Shown: positions 27,995 to 37,588, numbered from the stretch's first letter. The stretch is DNA of 64,000 nt from Allobosea caraganae (GCF_003351345.1 NZ_QQTO01000010.1:35787-99786); one strand, 5' to 3'. Notes: generated by a model from the letters alone, not told the origin. Numbers and translations: made by a program.

Positions 27995-28295
27995 GCGCGC
28001 GCCGTTCCCGAGGGCCTGCGATTACACCAAGCAGTTCCGCAAGGATTGGGAGGCGTTGTCGCGCTCCGGTCGCTTCGACATGAACCGCCTCAAGGAGGCG
28101 GTGCTGCTTCTCATCGCCGGTGATGCGCCGTTGCCGCCCGAATGGCTCGATCACCCGCTGACGGGACAATGGATCAATCATCGCGAGTGCCATATCGGCG
28201 GCGACTTCCTGCTGATCTACCGGCTCGACGGCAAGAACGCAGACGACCTGATCATCTTCGTGCGGACGGGAACGCACGCGCAATTGTTCGAATGA
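27966..28295 (+). CDS. YafQ-family mRNA interferase toxin
   Basis: 109 residues of the RelE/YafQ fold. RACDYTKQFRKDWEAL, then MNRLKEAVLLLIAGDAPLPPEWLDHPLTGQW, RECHIGGDFLLIYRL and DDLIIFVRTGTHAQLF match YafQ. Candidate catalytic residues are the histidines in RECHIGGD and GTHAQLF. It would cleave mRNA on the ribosome. Encoded downstream of, and overlapping, its antitoxin. It looks intact. Confidence 0.9.
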   Translation: MSSKKTASAKRAPFPRACDYTKQFRKDWEALSRSGRFDMNRLKEAVLLLIAGDAPLPPEWLDHPLTGQWINHRECHIGGDFLLIYRLDGKNADDLIIFVRTGTHAQLFE

Positions 28296-28409
28296 GCGGG
28301 TAGCCTATGAGGCGCCGGCTCGCCTGATTCATCACCGCGACAGATCGACCTGATCTCGGGATTTCATGCCTCCCACCCGCGGCTTCGGCTAAAGGGAAGC
28401 GTGGATCAC

Positions 28410-29615
28410 ATGAGGTTGAAGCCTATGACGACCGATACGCTGCCGGGCGCCGGCCTGATCGCCGAATTGCGGCCCGAGGCCCGCAATGCGCCCGAGAGCG
28501 GCATCGTCGAGGTGATGAACCATGGCAGGCTGCGGCCCGGCCTGATTCCGCTCTGGGTCGGCGAGGGTGACCTGCCGACGCCGGAGTTCATCATGCGCGC
28601 CGCGATGAAGTCGCTGGCTGATGGCGAGACCTTCTACACCTGGCAGCGCGGCATCCCGGAACTGCGCGAGGCGCTGGCGCGCTATCACACCAGGCTCTAC
28701 GGCCAGCCCTTCTCGGCCGAGCGCTTCTTCGTCACCGGCTCGGGCATGCAGTCGGTCCAGATCGCCGTGCGCATGATCGCCGGCCCCGGCGACGAGCTGA
28801 TCATCCCGACCCCGGCCTGGCCGAATTTCGTCGCAGCGATCGAGGTCGGCGGCGCCAAGGCGGTCTGCGTCCCGATGGACCTCGACCAGGGCCGCTTCAC
28901 GCTCGACCTCGACAAGCTCGCCGCCGCGATCACGTCCCGGACCCGCGCGCTGATCGTCAACTCGCCCGCCAACCCGACCGGCTGGACCGCGACCAGGGAC
29001 GAGATGGCGGCGCTGCTGGCGCTGGCCCGCAAGCACGGCATCTGGATCATCGCCGACGAGATCTATGGCCGCTTCGTCTATAACGGCGAGGCGCGCGCCG
29101 CCTCCTTCCACGACGTCATGGACGAGGACGACCGCGTCCTCTTCCTCCAGACCTTCTCGAAGAACTGGGCCATGACCGGCTGGCGCATGGGCTGGATCGA
29201 GGCGCCGCCCGTCTTCGGCCAGATCATCGAGAACCTGATCCAGTATTCGACCTCGGGCTCGCCGGTCTTCATCCAGCGCGCCGGCGTCGCGGCGCTGGAC
29301 GAGGGCGAGGCCTTCGTCGCCGAGCAGATCGCCCGCGCAGCCGAGGGCCGCAGGATCGTCTTCGAGGGGCTCAAGGCGACCAACCGCGTCTCGCTCTCGG
29401 CGCCGGACGGGGCCTTCTACCAGTTCTTCAGCGTCGATGGCCGCACCGAGTCGCGCAAGCTCGCCGTCGAGCTCTGCGACACGGCCAATGTCGGCCTTGC
29501 GCCGGGGACCGCCTTCGGCCCGGGCGGCGAGACCGGCCTGCGCCTCTGCTTCGCCCGCAAGGCCTCGGACCTGACCGAGGCGGTGGCGCGGCTGCAGCGG
29601 GCGCTCGCGGCCTGA
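28410..29615 (+). CDS. PLP-dependent aminotransferase (class I/II)
   Basis: 401 residues of fold type I. Features: GNP-like substrate region (VGEGDLPTPEFI), the cofactor Asp in IIADEIYGRFVY, NSPANPTGW, and the PLP lysine in TFSKNWAMTGWRMGWIEAP. The body resembles aspartate/aromatic aminotransferases of the AspC-like group. Starts at 28401 (GTG), 28410 (ATG) and 28425 (ATG) are possible; a GGGA sits upstream, and I chose 28410. Substrate is not assignable from sequence. Confidence 0.85.
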   Translation: MRLKPMTTDTLPGAGLIAELRPEARNAPESGIVEVMNHGRLRPGLIPLWVGEGDLPTPEFIMRAAMKSLADGETFYTWQRGIPELREALARYHTRLYGQPFSAERFFVTGSGMQSVQIAVRMIAGPGDELIIPTPAWPNFVAAIEVGGAKAVCVPMDLDQGRFTLDLDKLAAAITSRTRALIVNSPANPTGWTATRDEMAALLALARKHGIWIIADEIYGRFVYNGEARAASFHDVMDEDDRVLFLQTFSKNWAMTGWRMGWIEAPPVFGQIIENLIQYSTSGSPVFIQRAGVAALDEGEAFVAEQIARAAEGRRIVFEGLKATNRVSLSAPDGAFYQFFSVDGRTESRKLAVELCDTANVGLAPGTAFGPGGETGLRLCFARKASDLTEAVARLQRALAA

Positions 29616-29752
29616 GCCCGGCCGCGTGAACCTTACGCAATGCCGCCCTGCGTAGCCGGGGCGCCATTGCGTTTGACCGGGGCGGGACGGGCGTTCATTG
29701 ATCGCATGTCCGCTTTCAACGCTGCGCCGCTCCGGCGCGCGCCCCGCACGAC

Positions 29753-30817
29753 ATGGCCATTCCGAGTTTCATCCCCTACCGGCTGAGAACGCTTTCCGGC
29801 GAGGCCTTCGTCATCGGCTGCGCCGCCGTGGGCGGGGCGCTGTTTGCCCTGCTCGACGTGCCCGCCGCCTGGCTCTCCGGCTCGATGCTGCTGGTCTCGG
29901 TCCTCGGCGTCACCATGCGCCTGCCGGACCTGCGCAAGCCCTGGTTCGATTCGACCATGATCATGTCGGGCACGCTGATCGGCTCCTCGGCGACGCCCGA
30001 GGCGCTGGCCGCGACCGCACGTTATCCCGGCTCGCTGCTCGTGCTGCTCGTCGGCATGATAGCCATCATGCTCGCGACCGGCGCCTATCTCCGCTACGTC
30101 GCGCGCTGGTCCTGGATCGATGCGCTGCTCGCCGCCGCGCCCGGAGCGCTCTCGACGGTGATCGCCGTCGCGCAGGCGAAAGGCGCCAATATCGGCCGGA
30201 TCGCGGTGATCCAGCTCTTCCGCATCCTCGTCCTCGTCGCCATCCTGCCCAGCATCATGAAGCTGACCGGGGACATGGCCGTCGTGCCGCAGGCGGCCGT
30301 GCCCATCGCGAGCATTGGCGACGCCGCGCTGGTGCTGGGCGCAGGGCTCGTCACCGGGCTGATCTTCGAGCGTATCGGCATCACCGCGCCCTTCATCCTC
30401 GGCGCCACCTTGTCGAGCTCGATCCTGCATGGCACCGGCACGGTGCATGGCACGCTGCCGCCCGAGATCGCCACGGTCATCATGGTCATGCTCGGCGCTG
30501 CCATGGGCGGACGCGTCTCGAACCTGAAGCGGGGCGAGATCGCCGGGCTGTTCCCGCTCGCCATTGGCGGCTTCGTCGTCTCGCTGGTCGTCGCCTTCGC
30601 CTTTGCCTGGCCGGCCGCCTGGCTCGCCGGCGTGCCCTATGCCAATGCGATGGCGGCCTTCGCGCCGGGCGGGCTGGAGGCGATGGCGATGCTCGCCTTC
30701 GCCATGGGGCTCGACCCGCTTTATGTCGGCGCCCACCACCTGACGCGCTTCATGATCCTCGGCCTCGCCATGCCCTTCCTGGTGGTGCGCTTCAAGAACG
30801 AGCCGCCGAAGGACTGA
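29753..30817 (+). CDS. AbrB-type membrane protein (COG3180 family)
   Basis: 354 residues with about ten membrane segments arranged as two repeats (GCAAVGGALFALLDVPAAWLSGSMLL and AALVLGAGLVTGLIFERIGITAPFILG). This is the AbrB-duplication family, sometimes annotated as ammonia monooxygenase or as a transcriptional regulator; the membrane topology makes an integral membrane role more likely. FAPGGLEAMAMLAFAMGLDPLYVGAHH is a conserved signature near the C-terminus. Function unknown. Confidence 0.8.
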   Translation: MAIPSFIPYRLRTLSGEAFVIGCAAVGGALFALLDVPAAWLSGSMLLVSVLGVTMRLPDLRKPWFDSTMIMSGTLIGSSATPEALAATARYPGSLLVLLVGMIAIMLATGAYLRYVARWSWIDALLAAAPGALSTVIAVAQAKGANIGRIAVIQLFRILVLVAILPSIMKLTGDMAVVPQAAVPIASIGDAALVLGAGLVTGLIFERIGITAPFILGATLSSSILHGTGTVHGTLPPEIATVIMVMLGAAMGGRVSNLKRGEIAGLFPLAIGGFVVSLVVAFAFAWPAAWLAGVPYANAMAAFAPGGLEAMAMLAFAMGLDPLYVGAHHLTRFMILGLAMPFLVVRFKNEPPKD

Positions 30818-30828
30818 AGTAGATCACC

Positions 30829-30933
30829 GTCATCCCGGACAAGCCGCGCAGCGGCGTAGCTCCGGGATCCATCGTAGGGCTCCGGCGCTCTACGATGGAT
30901 CCCGGCGCTCCGCTTCGCTACGGCCGGGATGAC
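30829..30933. repeat. Palindromic repeat (family C, GTCATCCCGG/CCGGGATGAC)
   Basis: About 105 bp with GTCATCCCGGACAAG at the left, CCGGGATGAC at the right, and inner arms GGATCCATCGTAG / CTACGATGGATCC. It lies between two convergent genes, where it could act as a bidirectional hairpin. A shorter relative is at 58108-58145. Confidence 0.75.
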
Positions 30934-30956
30934 GCGAGGGGGGACGGCCGCGAGGA

Positions 30957-32546
30957 TCAGTCCACGCCGAGCGTGGTCAGGTCCTGGAACCAGTGCTGGG
31001 CCAGCGTGAACTTCTTCACCTTCGGCGAAAGCGCGTGCGGGTTGGTGTCGTGCACGACCCAGACCAGGACTGCGTCGTCGACGATCTGCGCATGCGCCTT
31101 GGCGAGCAGCTCGTCCTGCTTGGCGACGTCGAAGGTCTTCATCGCCTCGTTCAGGTAGCCGTCGACGACGGGGCTCGCATAAAAGCCCCAGTTCACGCCG
31201 ACCGGCGCAGCCTGGTTCGAGTGGAAGAAGCGGATGATCGCGTAGAGCGGGTCGGAGGTGACATAGGCGATGTTGTTCGAGGTGATGCCGGCATTCATCT
31301 CGTCCTTCGCGCCCTTGCGCCAATGCGTGTAGAGCACCTCAAGCTCGACGACCTTGAACTCGATCTCGATGCCGACATCCTTGAGGTTCTGCTGGATGAA
31401 CTCGTTCATCGGCAGCGACAGCATCTGGCCGGTGCCGCCCTGCGCGATGACGAAGGTCGCCTTCAGCGGCTTGGCTGGCGAGTAGCCGGCCTCAGCGACG
31501 AGCTTCTTCGCCGCCTCTGGATCGTACTTGATCTGGAAGCCCGGCTTGCCGAACCACGGGCTGGCAGGATCGACCTGGCCGACAGCCGGCTTGGCGAGAC
31601 CGTTCATCAGCGCGACGATGCCGTCGCGGTCGACGGCGAGGTTCATCGCCTTGCGCAGGCGCACATCTGTCCAGGGCGAGCCCGGCACGACGCTGAGATG
31701 GTAGTTCCAGACATGCGGGGTGACGTTCTCGACGATCTTCATGCCGGCCGACTTGAGCTGCGGCACGGTGTCGGGAGCCGGCGTCTCGATCAGGTCGACC
31801 TGGCCCGAGATCAGCGCGTTGGTGCGCGACAGCACCTCCGGCATCGGCACCAGCACGAGCTTGTCGACCTTGGCGAGGCGGTTCTTGTTCCAGTAATCCG
31901 GGTTCTTGCTGAGTTCGGCCAGTTCGCGCGGCACCAGCTTGGTCAGCTTGAACGGGCCTGTGCCGGAGGGCTGCTGGGCGAACTTGTCCCAGTCGCGCCC
32001 GAGCTTCTCGTATTGCGCCGGGCTTGAGACCAGGAACCAGAGCATCTGGTAGGGGAAGAAGGAATCGACCGCCTTGGTGGTGATCTCGACCGTCTTCGCA
32101 TCGACCTTGCGGTAGCTCGCGACCGAGGGCAGGCGCGGCCTGACCTGGGCCGCCTGACGCCGGTCGTAATGCGGCGCCTGCTCGTTCAACACCTTCTCCA
32201 GGTTCCAGACCACGGCATCGGCGTCAAAGGCGCTGCCATCGTGGAACGTCACGCCCTCGCGCAGCGTGAACAGCCACTTCTTCTGGTCGGCGGGATCGAC
32301 CTTCCATTCGGTGGCGAGGCCCGGCACGAGCTTGCCCGGCCGGTCGGCGACGTCCATTTCCCAGGCGACCAACGGGTCGTAGAGCGTATAGCCGGTGAAC
32401 TTGTAGGCGCCGGCGCCGCGGTCGGGCTGGCCCGAGGTCAGCGGGATGTCGGCCAGCGAGATGCCGTAGCGGACGACCGACTCCGCCCTGGCCCAACTGG
32501 TCAAGGATAAGGCGACGAACGCCGATACTGCCAAGCGTTTGAACAT
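30957..32546 (-). CDS. ABC transporter substrate-binding protein (peptide/nickel, SBP_bac_5)
   Basis: 529 residues. Sec signal peptide MFKRLAVSAFVALSLTSWARA, then a family 5 extracytoplasmic solute-binding domain (LVPGLATEWKVDPADQKKWLFTLREGVTFHDG, LRKAMNLAVDRDGIVALMNG). It delivers peptides or similar solutes to an ABC permease. No permease or ATPase gene is adjacent, so it is an orphan. It lies downstream of the SMP-30 gene on the same strand (about 60 bp), suggesting a shared transcript and a sugar-acid or lactone-linked substrate, though that is speculative. Confidence 0.87.
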   Translation of the reverse strand: MFKRLAVSAFVALSLTSWARAESVVRYGISLADIPLTSGQPDRGAGAYKFTGYTLYDPLVAWEMDVADRPGKLVPGLATEWKVDPADQKKWLFTLREGVTFHDGSAFDADAVVWNLEKVLNEQAPHYDRRQAAQVRPRLPSVASYRKVDAKTVEITTKAVDSFFPYQMLWFLVSSPAQYEKLGRDWDKFAQQPSGTGPFKLTKLVPRELAELSKNPDYWNKNRLAKVDKLVLVPMPEVLSRTNALISGQVDLIETPAPDTVPQLKSAGMKIVENVTPHVWNYHLSVVPGSPWTDVRLRKAMNLAVDRDGIVALMNGLAKPAVGQVDPASPWFGKPGFQIKYDPEAAKKLVAEAGYSPAKPLKATFVIAQGGTGQMLSLPMNEFIQQNLKDVGIEIEFKVVELEVLYTHWRKGAKDEMNAGITSNNIAYVTSDPLYAIIRFFHSNQAAPVGVNWGFYASPVVDGYLNEAMKTFDVAKQDELLAKAHAQIVDDAVLVWVVHDTNPHALSPKVKKFTLAQHWFQDLTTLGVD

Positions 32547-32606
32547 GGGAGCCCCTGCATGTGGAAGGTGCTCCTGCGTCAGCAAGTGGTATGCCAGTCC
32601 GCGGGC

Positions 32607-33542
32607 TCAGCCGCGCGGCCAGGTTGCGCCATTGGTATGGGTCATGACGGCGTAGAGCGAGGTCGTGCCGCAGATGAAGAGGCGGTTCAGCTTCGGCCCG
32701 CCCCAGGCGACATTGGCGACGGTCTCGGGGATCAGCACCTTGCCGACCAGCGTGCCGTCCGGGTCGTAGACATGGACGCCGTCATTGGCGCTGGTCCAGA
32801 GCCGGCCGGTCGCGTCGAAGCGGAAGCCGTCGAACAGGCCGGCCGTGCAGGTCGCGAAGACCTCGGAGCGGCCGAGCGCCGTGCCCTCTTTCGTCAGCTC
32901 GAACTTGCGGATATGGCGCGGCCCGTCCGGATCATGGCTCGCGCCCGTGTCGGCGATATAGAGCGCGCTCTCGTCGGGCGCGAAGGCGAGCCCGTTCGGC
33001 TTGGCGAAATCGTCGGCGACGATGGCGAGCGCACCGCTCTGCGGGTCGATGCGGTAGACATGGCAGCGGCCGATTTCGGCCTCGCCCTTGTTGCCCTCGT
33101 AGTCGCTGCCGATGCCGTAATCGGGATCGGTGAACCAGATCGAGCCGTCCGACTTGACCACGGCGTCGTTGGGCGAGTTCAGCCGCTTGCCCTGCCAATG
33201 GCTGGCGAGCACGGTGACGGAGCCGTCATGCTCGGTGCGCGTCACCTGCCGCCCGCCATGCTCGCAGGTCACGAGCCGGCCCTGGAGATCGACGGTGTTG
33301 CCGTTGGAGTTCCGTGCCGGCTGGCGGAAGGTGCCGACATGGCCGGTCGCCTCGTCGTAGCGCAGCATCCGGTCGTTCGGGATGTCGGACCAGACCAGCG
33401 TGCGATGCGCCGGGAACCAGGCCGGCCCCTCGGCCCAGCGCGAGCCGCTCCAGAGCCGCTCGATCCGCGCCGAGCCCGGCACGATGCGGTGGAAACGCGG
33501 GTCGTAGACCTCGACCCCGGTGCCTTCGATCACGCCGAACAT
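32607..33542 (-). CDS. SMP-30/gluconolactonase family protein
   Basis: 311 residues of the six-bladed beta-propeller lactonase family. Metal-site regions are SRWAEGPAWFPAHRTLVWSDIPND (ligand Glu), LNSPNDAVVKSDGSIWFTDPDYGI (Asn and Asp) and KPNGLAFAPDESALYIADT. It hydrolyses sugar lactones to acids. The ATG at 33542 has AGGGAGAC upstream. Followed by the orphan solute-binding protein, probably in one transcript. Confidence 0.87.
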   Translation of the reverse strand: MFGVIEGTGVEVYDPRFHRIVPGSARIERLWSGSRWAEGPAWFPAHRTLVWSDIPNDRMLRYDEATGHVGTFRQPARNSNGNTVDLQGRLVTCEHGGRQVTRTEHDGSVTVLASHWQGKRLNSPNDAVVKSDGSIWFTDPDYGIGSDYEGNKGEAEIGRCHVYRIDPQSGALAIVADDFAKPNGLAFAPDESALYIADTGASHDPDGPRHIRKFELTKEGTALGRSEVFATCTAGLFDGFRFDATGRLWTSANDGVHVYDPDGTLVGKVLIPETVANVAWGGPKLNRLFICGTTSLYAVMTHTNGATWPRG

Positions 33543-33896
33543 GGAATTGTCTCCCTGAAGCGGGCGGGACAATCGGCGATTGTTGGGCCGGCGGCAAGAT
33601 GGTCAAGCGCGGGGAACCCTCTCCTGTAAGGAGAGGGCAGGGTGAGGTGTAGGCCAGAACACCAGTGAAGTGGAACGAGAGCCGCAACTCCGCCAACGGC
33701 ATCAAGATTGGACGGTGCCCTCTCCGTCGTTGCGAGGAGCGTAGCGACGAAGCAACCCAGGGGGACTGCGCGAGACCCCCTGGGTTGCTTCGCTGCGCTC
33801 GCAATGACGGCAGCGGTTAGCTCACGGCAACAGCATCCAGCGGCCGACACCTCACCCAACCCTCTCCTTACAGGAGAGGGTTCCCGCGCCTGCATC
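33543..33896. repeat. Intergenic region with two nested palindromes
   Basis: No gene is supported in this 354-bp gap. An outer inverted repeat (33608-33650 with 33846-33890; arms around AACCCTCTCCTGTAAGGAG and CTCCTTACAGGAGAGGGTT, about 43 bp and nearly perfect) encloses an inner one at 33726-33808 (GTCGTTGCGAGGAGCGTAGC on the left, GCTGCGCTCGCAATGAC on the right, with AACCCAGGGGG / CCCCCTGGGTT inside). Two different element families appear to have inserted one inside the other. Confidence 0.75.
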
Positions 33897-34802
33897 TCAA
33901 AGGTCGAGCCCCGCATCCCAATACGGCGTCGCGCCATAGAGCTCAGCCAGGTAATCGACGAACACCCGCACTTTCTGCTCCATGTGCCGCCGGCTCGGAT
34001 AGACCGCGTAGACCGCGACGCGCTTGCCGCCCGAATACTCCGGCAGCACGTGCACGAGCTGGCCCGATTTCAGCTCCGGCCCGACATCCCAGGTCGAGCG
34101 CAGCGCGATGCCGACGCCGCCGAGCAGCGCCTCGCGCACGACCTCGCTCGAATTCGTCCGGAGTCGGCTGGTGACGGGCACGGTGACTGCGCCCGAAGGC
34201 CCGTCGAGCCGCCACTGGTCGGCATTGTGGGCGATCAGCGCATGCTTCGAAAGCTCGTCGATGCTGCCGGGCAGGCCGTGCTCCGCGACATAGCTAGGCG
34301 TCGCGCAGAGGATGCGGTGGTTCGGCGCCAGCCGCTTCGCCACGAGGCTCGAATCCTGCAAGTCGGCGATGCGCACCGCGAGGTCGAAACCCTCGCCGAT
34401 GATGTCGACGAAGGAATCGGTCAGGATCAGGTCGACCGTCACCATCGGGTTGGAATCGAGGAAGGGTTTGAGATGCGGCGCGATGTGCAGCCGCCCGAAT
34501 GAGGTCGGCGCCGACACGCGCAAGGTGCCGCGCGCCTGGCCTGAGCCGCTCGCCACCCAGGCCTCGGCATCCTCGATCGAGGCCAGGATCGAGACGACGC
34601 GCTCATAGAAGCCCTGGCCCGCCTCGGTCAGCGAGAGTTGCCGCGTCGTGCGTTGGAGCAGGCGCACGCCGAGCCGCTCCTCCAGCCGCCGGATGCGCTT
34701 CGAGATCACCGCCGGCGAGAGCTTCAACTCGCGCCCGGCCGCCGACATGCTCTTGGCCGTGACCACATGCGCGAAGACGTCGAGATCGCCGAATCGGTCC
34801 AT
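33897..34802 (-). CDS. LysR family transcriptional regulator
   Basis: 301 residues: N-terminal HTH (FGDLDVFAHVVTAKSMSAAGRELKLSPAVISKRIRRLEERLGVRLLQRTTR) and a periplasmic-binding-protein-like effector domain (GTLRVSAPTSFGRLHIAPHLKPFL). It belongs to the DsdC/AaeR-like group that uses VDLILTDSFVDIIGEGFDLAVRI. It is divergent from glcDEF with about 135 bp between them, which makes it the likely regulator of glycolate oxidation; the LysR effector is not known. Confidence 0.88.
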   Translation of the reverse strand: MDRFGDLDVFAHVVTAKSMSAAGRELKLSPAVISKRIRRLEERLGVRLLQRTTRQLSLTEAGQGFYERVVSILASIEDAEAWVASGSGQARGTLRVSAPTSFGRLHIAPHLKPFLDSNPMVTVDLILTDSFVDIIGEGFDLAVRIADLQDSSLVAKRLAPNHRILCATPSYVAEHGLPGSIDELSKHALIAHNADQWRLDGPSGAVTVPVTSRLRTNSSEVVREALLGGVGIALRSTWDVGPELKSGQLVHVLPEYSGGKRVAVYAVYPSRRHMEQKVRVFVDYLAELYGATPYWDAGLDL

Positions 34803-34938
34803 GCTTCCTCACCTTTTCTTTTTCAGAAATAATCATGGCCTTTCGCCGCGCTGCAAGCGAGTTCGAATTGCTCTAACCTGTCCGCAGCGAGCAGGGTATG
34901 AGCAACAAGACCCCGCCGCGCCTCGAGGAGTGTCACCC

Positions 34939-36375
34939 ATGAGCGCCATCGCGTTCCCCATTCCGCGCGCCGATATCCTGGCGCGGCGCGACGAGATCAT
35001 CGCGGGCCTGGCCCCGCTGGTGGCAGCGGACGCGCTGATCACCTCCGACGACGAGCGCCGCCCCTACGAGACCGACGCGCTGACCGCCTATCGCCGCATG
35101 CCGCTTGCCGTGGTGCTGCCCTCGACCACGCAGGAGGTTGCGGCCGTCCTGTCCTATTGCAGCGCGCAGGGCGTTCCTGTCGTGCCGCGGGGCGCGGGCA
35201 CTTCGCTCGCCGGCGGCGCAATCCCGCAGGAGGACGCCATCGTCATCGGCGTCTCCAAGATGAATCGCATCCTCGAGATCGACTACGCTAACAGGGTCGC
35301 AAAGGTGCAGGCCGGCGTCACCAACCTCGCCGTCACCGGCGCCGTCTCGGCCGAAGGCTTCTTCTACGCGCCCGACCCGTCCTCGCAGCTCGCCTGCTCG
35401 ATCGGCGGCAATATCGGCATGAATTCCGGCGGCGCCCATTGCCTGAAATACGGCGTCACCACCAATAACGTGCTCGGCGTCACGCTGGTCATGCTCGACG
35501 GCTCGATCGTCGAGATCGGCGGCGCCCATCTCGATGCGCCCGGGCTCGACGTGCTCGGCCTGATCGTCGGCTCCGAGGGGCAGCTCGGCATCGTCACCGA
35601 GGCGACGGTGCGCATCCTGCGCTCGGCCGAGGGCGCGCGCCCGGTCCTGTTCGGCTTCCCGACCAGTGAGGAGGCCGGCGCGGCCGTCGCGGCGATCATC
35701 GGCGCCGGCATCATCCCCGTCGCGATGGAGTTCATGGACAAGCCCGCCATCGAGATCTGCGAGGCCTTTGCCCATGCCGGCTATCCGATGGATGTCGAGG
35801 CGCTGCTGATCATCGAGGTCGAGGGCTCCGACGAGGAGATGGACGCCCAGCTCGCCCGCATCGTCGCCATCGCCCGACAGCACGGCGTCAAGACGGTCAA
35901 GGAAAGCAAGTCGGCGATGGAGACCGCCGCGATCTGGAAGGGCCGCAAATCCGCCTTCGGCGCCACCGGCCGCATCGCCGACTATATCTGCATGGACGGC
36001 ACCATTCCGACCGGGCAATTGCCCTTCGTGCTCCGGCGCATGGACGAGATCATCAAGGGCTACGGCCTGCGCGTCGCCAACGTCTTCCATGCCGGCGACG
36101 GCAACCTGCACCCACTGATCCTCTACAACTGCAACGACCCGGTCGAGGCGCAGAAGGCCGAGGATGCCGGCAACGACATCTTGAAGCTCTGCGTCGAGGT
36201 CGGCGGCTGCCTCACCGGCGAGCATGGCGTCGGCATCGAGAAGCGCGACCTGATGAATGTCCAGTTCAACCCGGAAGACCTGCAGCAGCAGATGCGCGTG
36301 CGCGCCGTCTTCGACGGCCAATGGCTGATGAACCCCGCAAAAGTCTTCCCGCTCGAAGGCAGGGTCGCGGCGTGA
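34939..36375 (+). CDS. glcD: Glycolate oxidase subunit GlcD (FAD-linked)
   Basis: 478 residues, catalytic flavoprotein of glycolate dehydrogenase, which oxidises glycolate to glyoxylate. Signatures: VVPRGAGTSLAGGAIPQ and SIGGNIGMNSGGAHCLKYG in the FAD domain, and NVFHAGDGNLHPLI and LTGEHGVGIEKRDLM in the C-terminal domain. The ATG at 34939 has GAGGAG upstream. Its TGA overlaps the glcE GTG. First gene of glcDEF. Confidence 0.92.
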   Translation: MSAIAFPIPRADILARRDEIIAGLAPLVAADALITSDDERRPYETDALTAYRRMPLAVVLPSTTQEVAAVLSYCSAQGVPVVPRGAGTSLAGGAIPQEDAIVIGVSKMNRILEIDYANRVAKVQAGVTNLAVTGAVSAEGFFYAPDPSSQLACSIGGNIGMNSGGAHCLKYGVTTNNVLGVTLVMLDGSIVEIGGAHLDAPGLDVLGLIVGSEGQLGIVTEATVRILRSAEGARPVLFGFPTSEEAGAAVAAIIGAGIIPVAMEFMDKPAIEICEAFAHAGYPMDVEALLIIEVEGSDEEMDAQLARIVAIARQHGVKTVKESKSAMETAAIWKGRKSAFGATGRIADYICMDGTIPTGQLPFVLRRMDEIIKGYGLRVANVFHAGDGNLHPLILYNCNDPVEAQKAEDAGNDILKLCVEVGGCLTGEHGVGIEKRDLMNVQFNPEDLQQQMRVRAVFDGQWLMNPAKVFPLEGRVAA

Positions 36376-37559
36376 CCATCCATACCCCCACAACCGAAGC
36401 CCAGGCCTGCGCCGTCGTCGCCTCCGTCGTCGCGACGGGGATCCCGCTCAGCATCCGCGGCGGCGGCACGCGCTCCGGCCTCGGCCGCCCGATCCAGGTC
36501 GTCAGCACGCTCTCCAGCGCCGGCCTGACCGGCATCACGCTCTACGAGCCGGCCGAGATGGTGATCGGCGCCCGCGCCGGCACGCCGCTTGCGCTGGTGC
36601 AGGAGACACTGGCCGAACGCGGCCAGATGCTGCCCTTCGAGCCGATGGACCACCGCCCGCTGCTCGGCACCTCCGGTGAGCCGACCATCGGCGCCGTCGC
36701 TGCCGGCAACGTCTCCGGCCCGCGCCGCATCAATGCCGGCGCGGCGCGCGACTCGCTGATCGGCATCAGGCTGATCAATGGCCGCGGCGAGGCGATCAAG
36801 TCCGGCGGGCGGGTGATGAAGAACGTCACCGGGCTCGACCTCGTGAAGCTCGTCGCCGGCAGCCACGGCACGCTCGGCTTCCTCACCGAGGTCACCTTTC
36901 GCGTCCTGCCGAAGCCTGAGCGCATCGTCACGCTGGCCTGGAACGGCCTTGCCGACGAGGCCGCGGTCGCGCTGCTTTCGACGGCACTCGGCTCGCCCTT
37001 CGAGCCGATGGCGGCGGCGCATCTTCCGGCCGGCATCGGCACCGACCATGCCCGCACCCTGCTGCGGCTGGAGAATTTTTCCGCCTCGATCGACTATCGC
37101 GGAAAAGCCCTGGCCGAGCTGTTCAGCCGGCATGGCCAGCCGGAGCTGATCGAAGGCGAGGCCTCCGCCACGCTCTGGAGCGATATCCGCGACGCCGGCT
37201 TCTTCGCTGGCACGCAGGAGGCCGTCTGGCGGCTCTCGCTCGCGCCGGGCAACGGCCCGCGCGCCACGGCTGCGATCGCCAAGGCCCTGCCGCAGGCGCG
37301 CTGGTTCTACGATTGGGGCGGCGGGCTGGTCTGGCTAGCGGTATCAGCTGATGGCGATGCCGGCGCCGCCGCGATCCGCGCTGCGATCAGGCCGCTCGGC
37401 GGCCATGCCACGCTGGTGCGCGCCCCCGACGCAGTCCGCGCCGCGGTGCCGGTCTTCGAGCCCTTGGCCGAGCCGCTGCTGCGGGTCACGGCCGGCATCA
37501 AGCAGAGTTTCGATCCGGCCGGCATCTTCGAGCCCGGCCGGATGTATGCGGGGATTTGA
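36372..37559 (+). CDS. glcE: Glycolate oxidase subunit GlcE (FAD-binding)
   Basis: 395 residues, the second and shorter FAD_binding_4 subunit of glycolate oxidase. It begins VTIHTPTTEAQACAVVASVV and contains PLSIRGGGTRSGLGRP and LLGTSGEPTIGAVAAGN. The GTG start overlaps the glcD stop by four bases, which indicates translational coupling. Length is normal for GlcE. The next subunit, glcF, is separated from it by a palindromic repeat. Confidence 0.9.
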   Translation: MTIHTPTTEAQACAVVASVVATGIPLSIRGGGTRSGLGRPIQVVSTLSSAGLTGITLYEPAEMVIGARAGTPLALVQETLAERGQMLPFEPMDHRPLLGTSGEPTIGAVAAGNVSGPRRINAGAARDSLIGIRLINGRGEAIKSGGRVMKNVTGLDLVKLVAGSHGTLGFLTEVTFRVLPKPERIVTLAWNGLADEAAVALLSTALGSPFEPMAAAHLPAGIGTDHARTLLRLENFSASIDYRGKALAELFSRHGQPELIEGEASATLWSDIRDAGFFAGTQEAVWRLSLAPGNGPRATAAIAKALPQARWFYDWGGGLVWLAVSADGDAGAAAIRAAIRPLGGHATLVRAPDAVRAAVPVFEPLAEPLLRVTAGIKQSFDPAGIFEPGRMYAGI

Positions 37560-37588
37560 GATGAGACGCGATGGCAAGACGGGCCGCC

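Noticed and set aside
30957..33542. Complete ABC peptide-uptake operon
   Set aside because: Only the binding protein is present; no permease or ATPase gene lies on either side.
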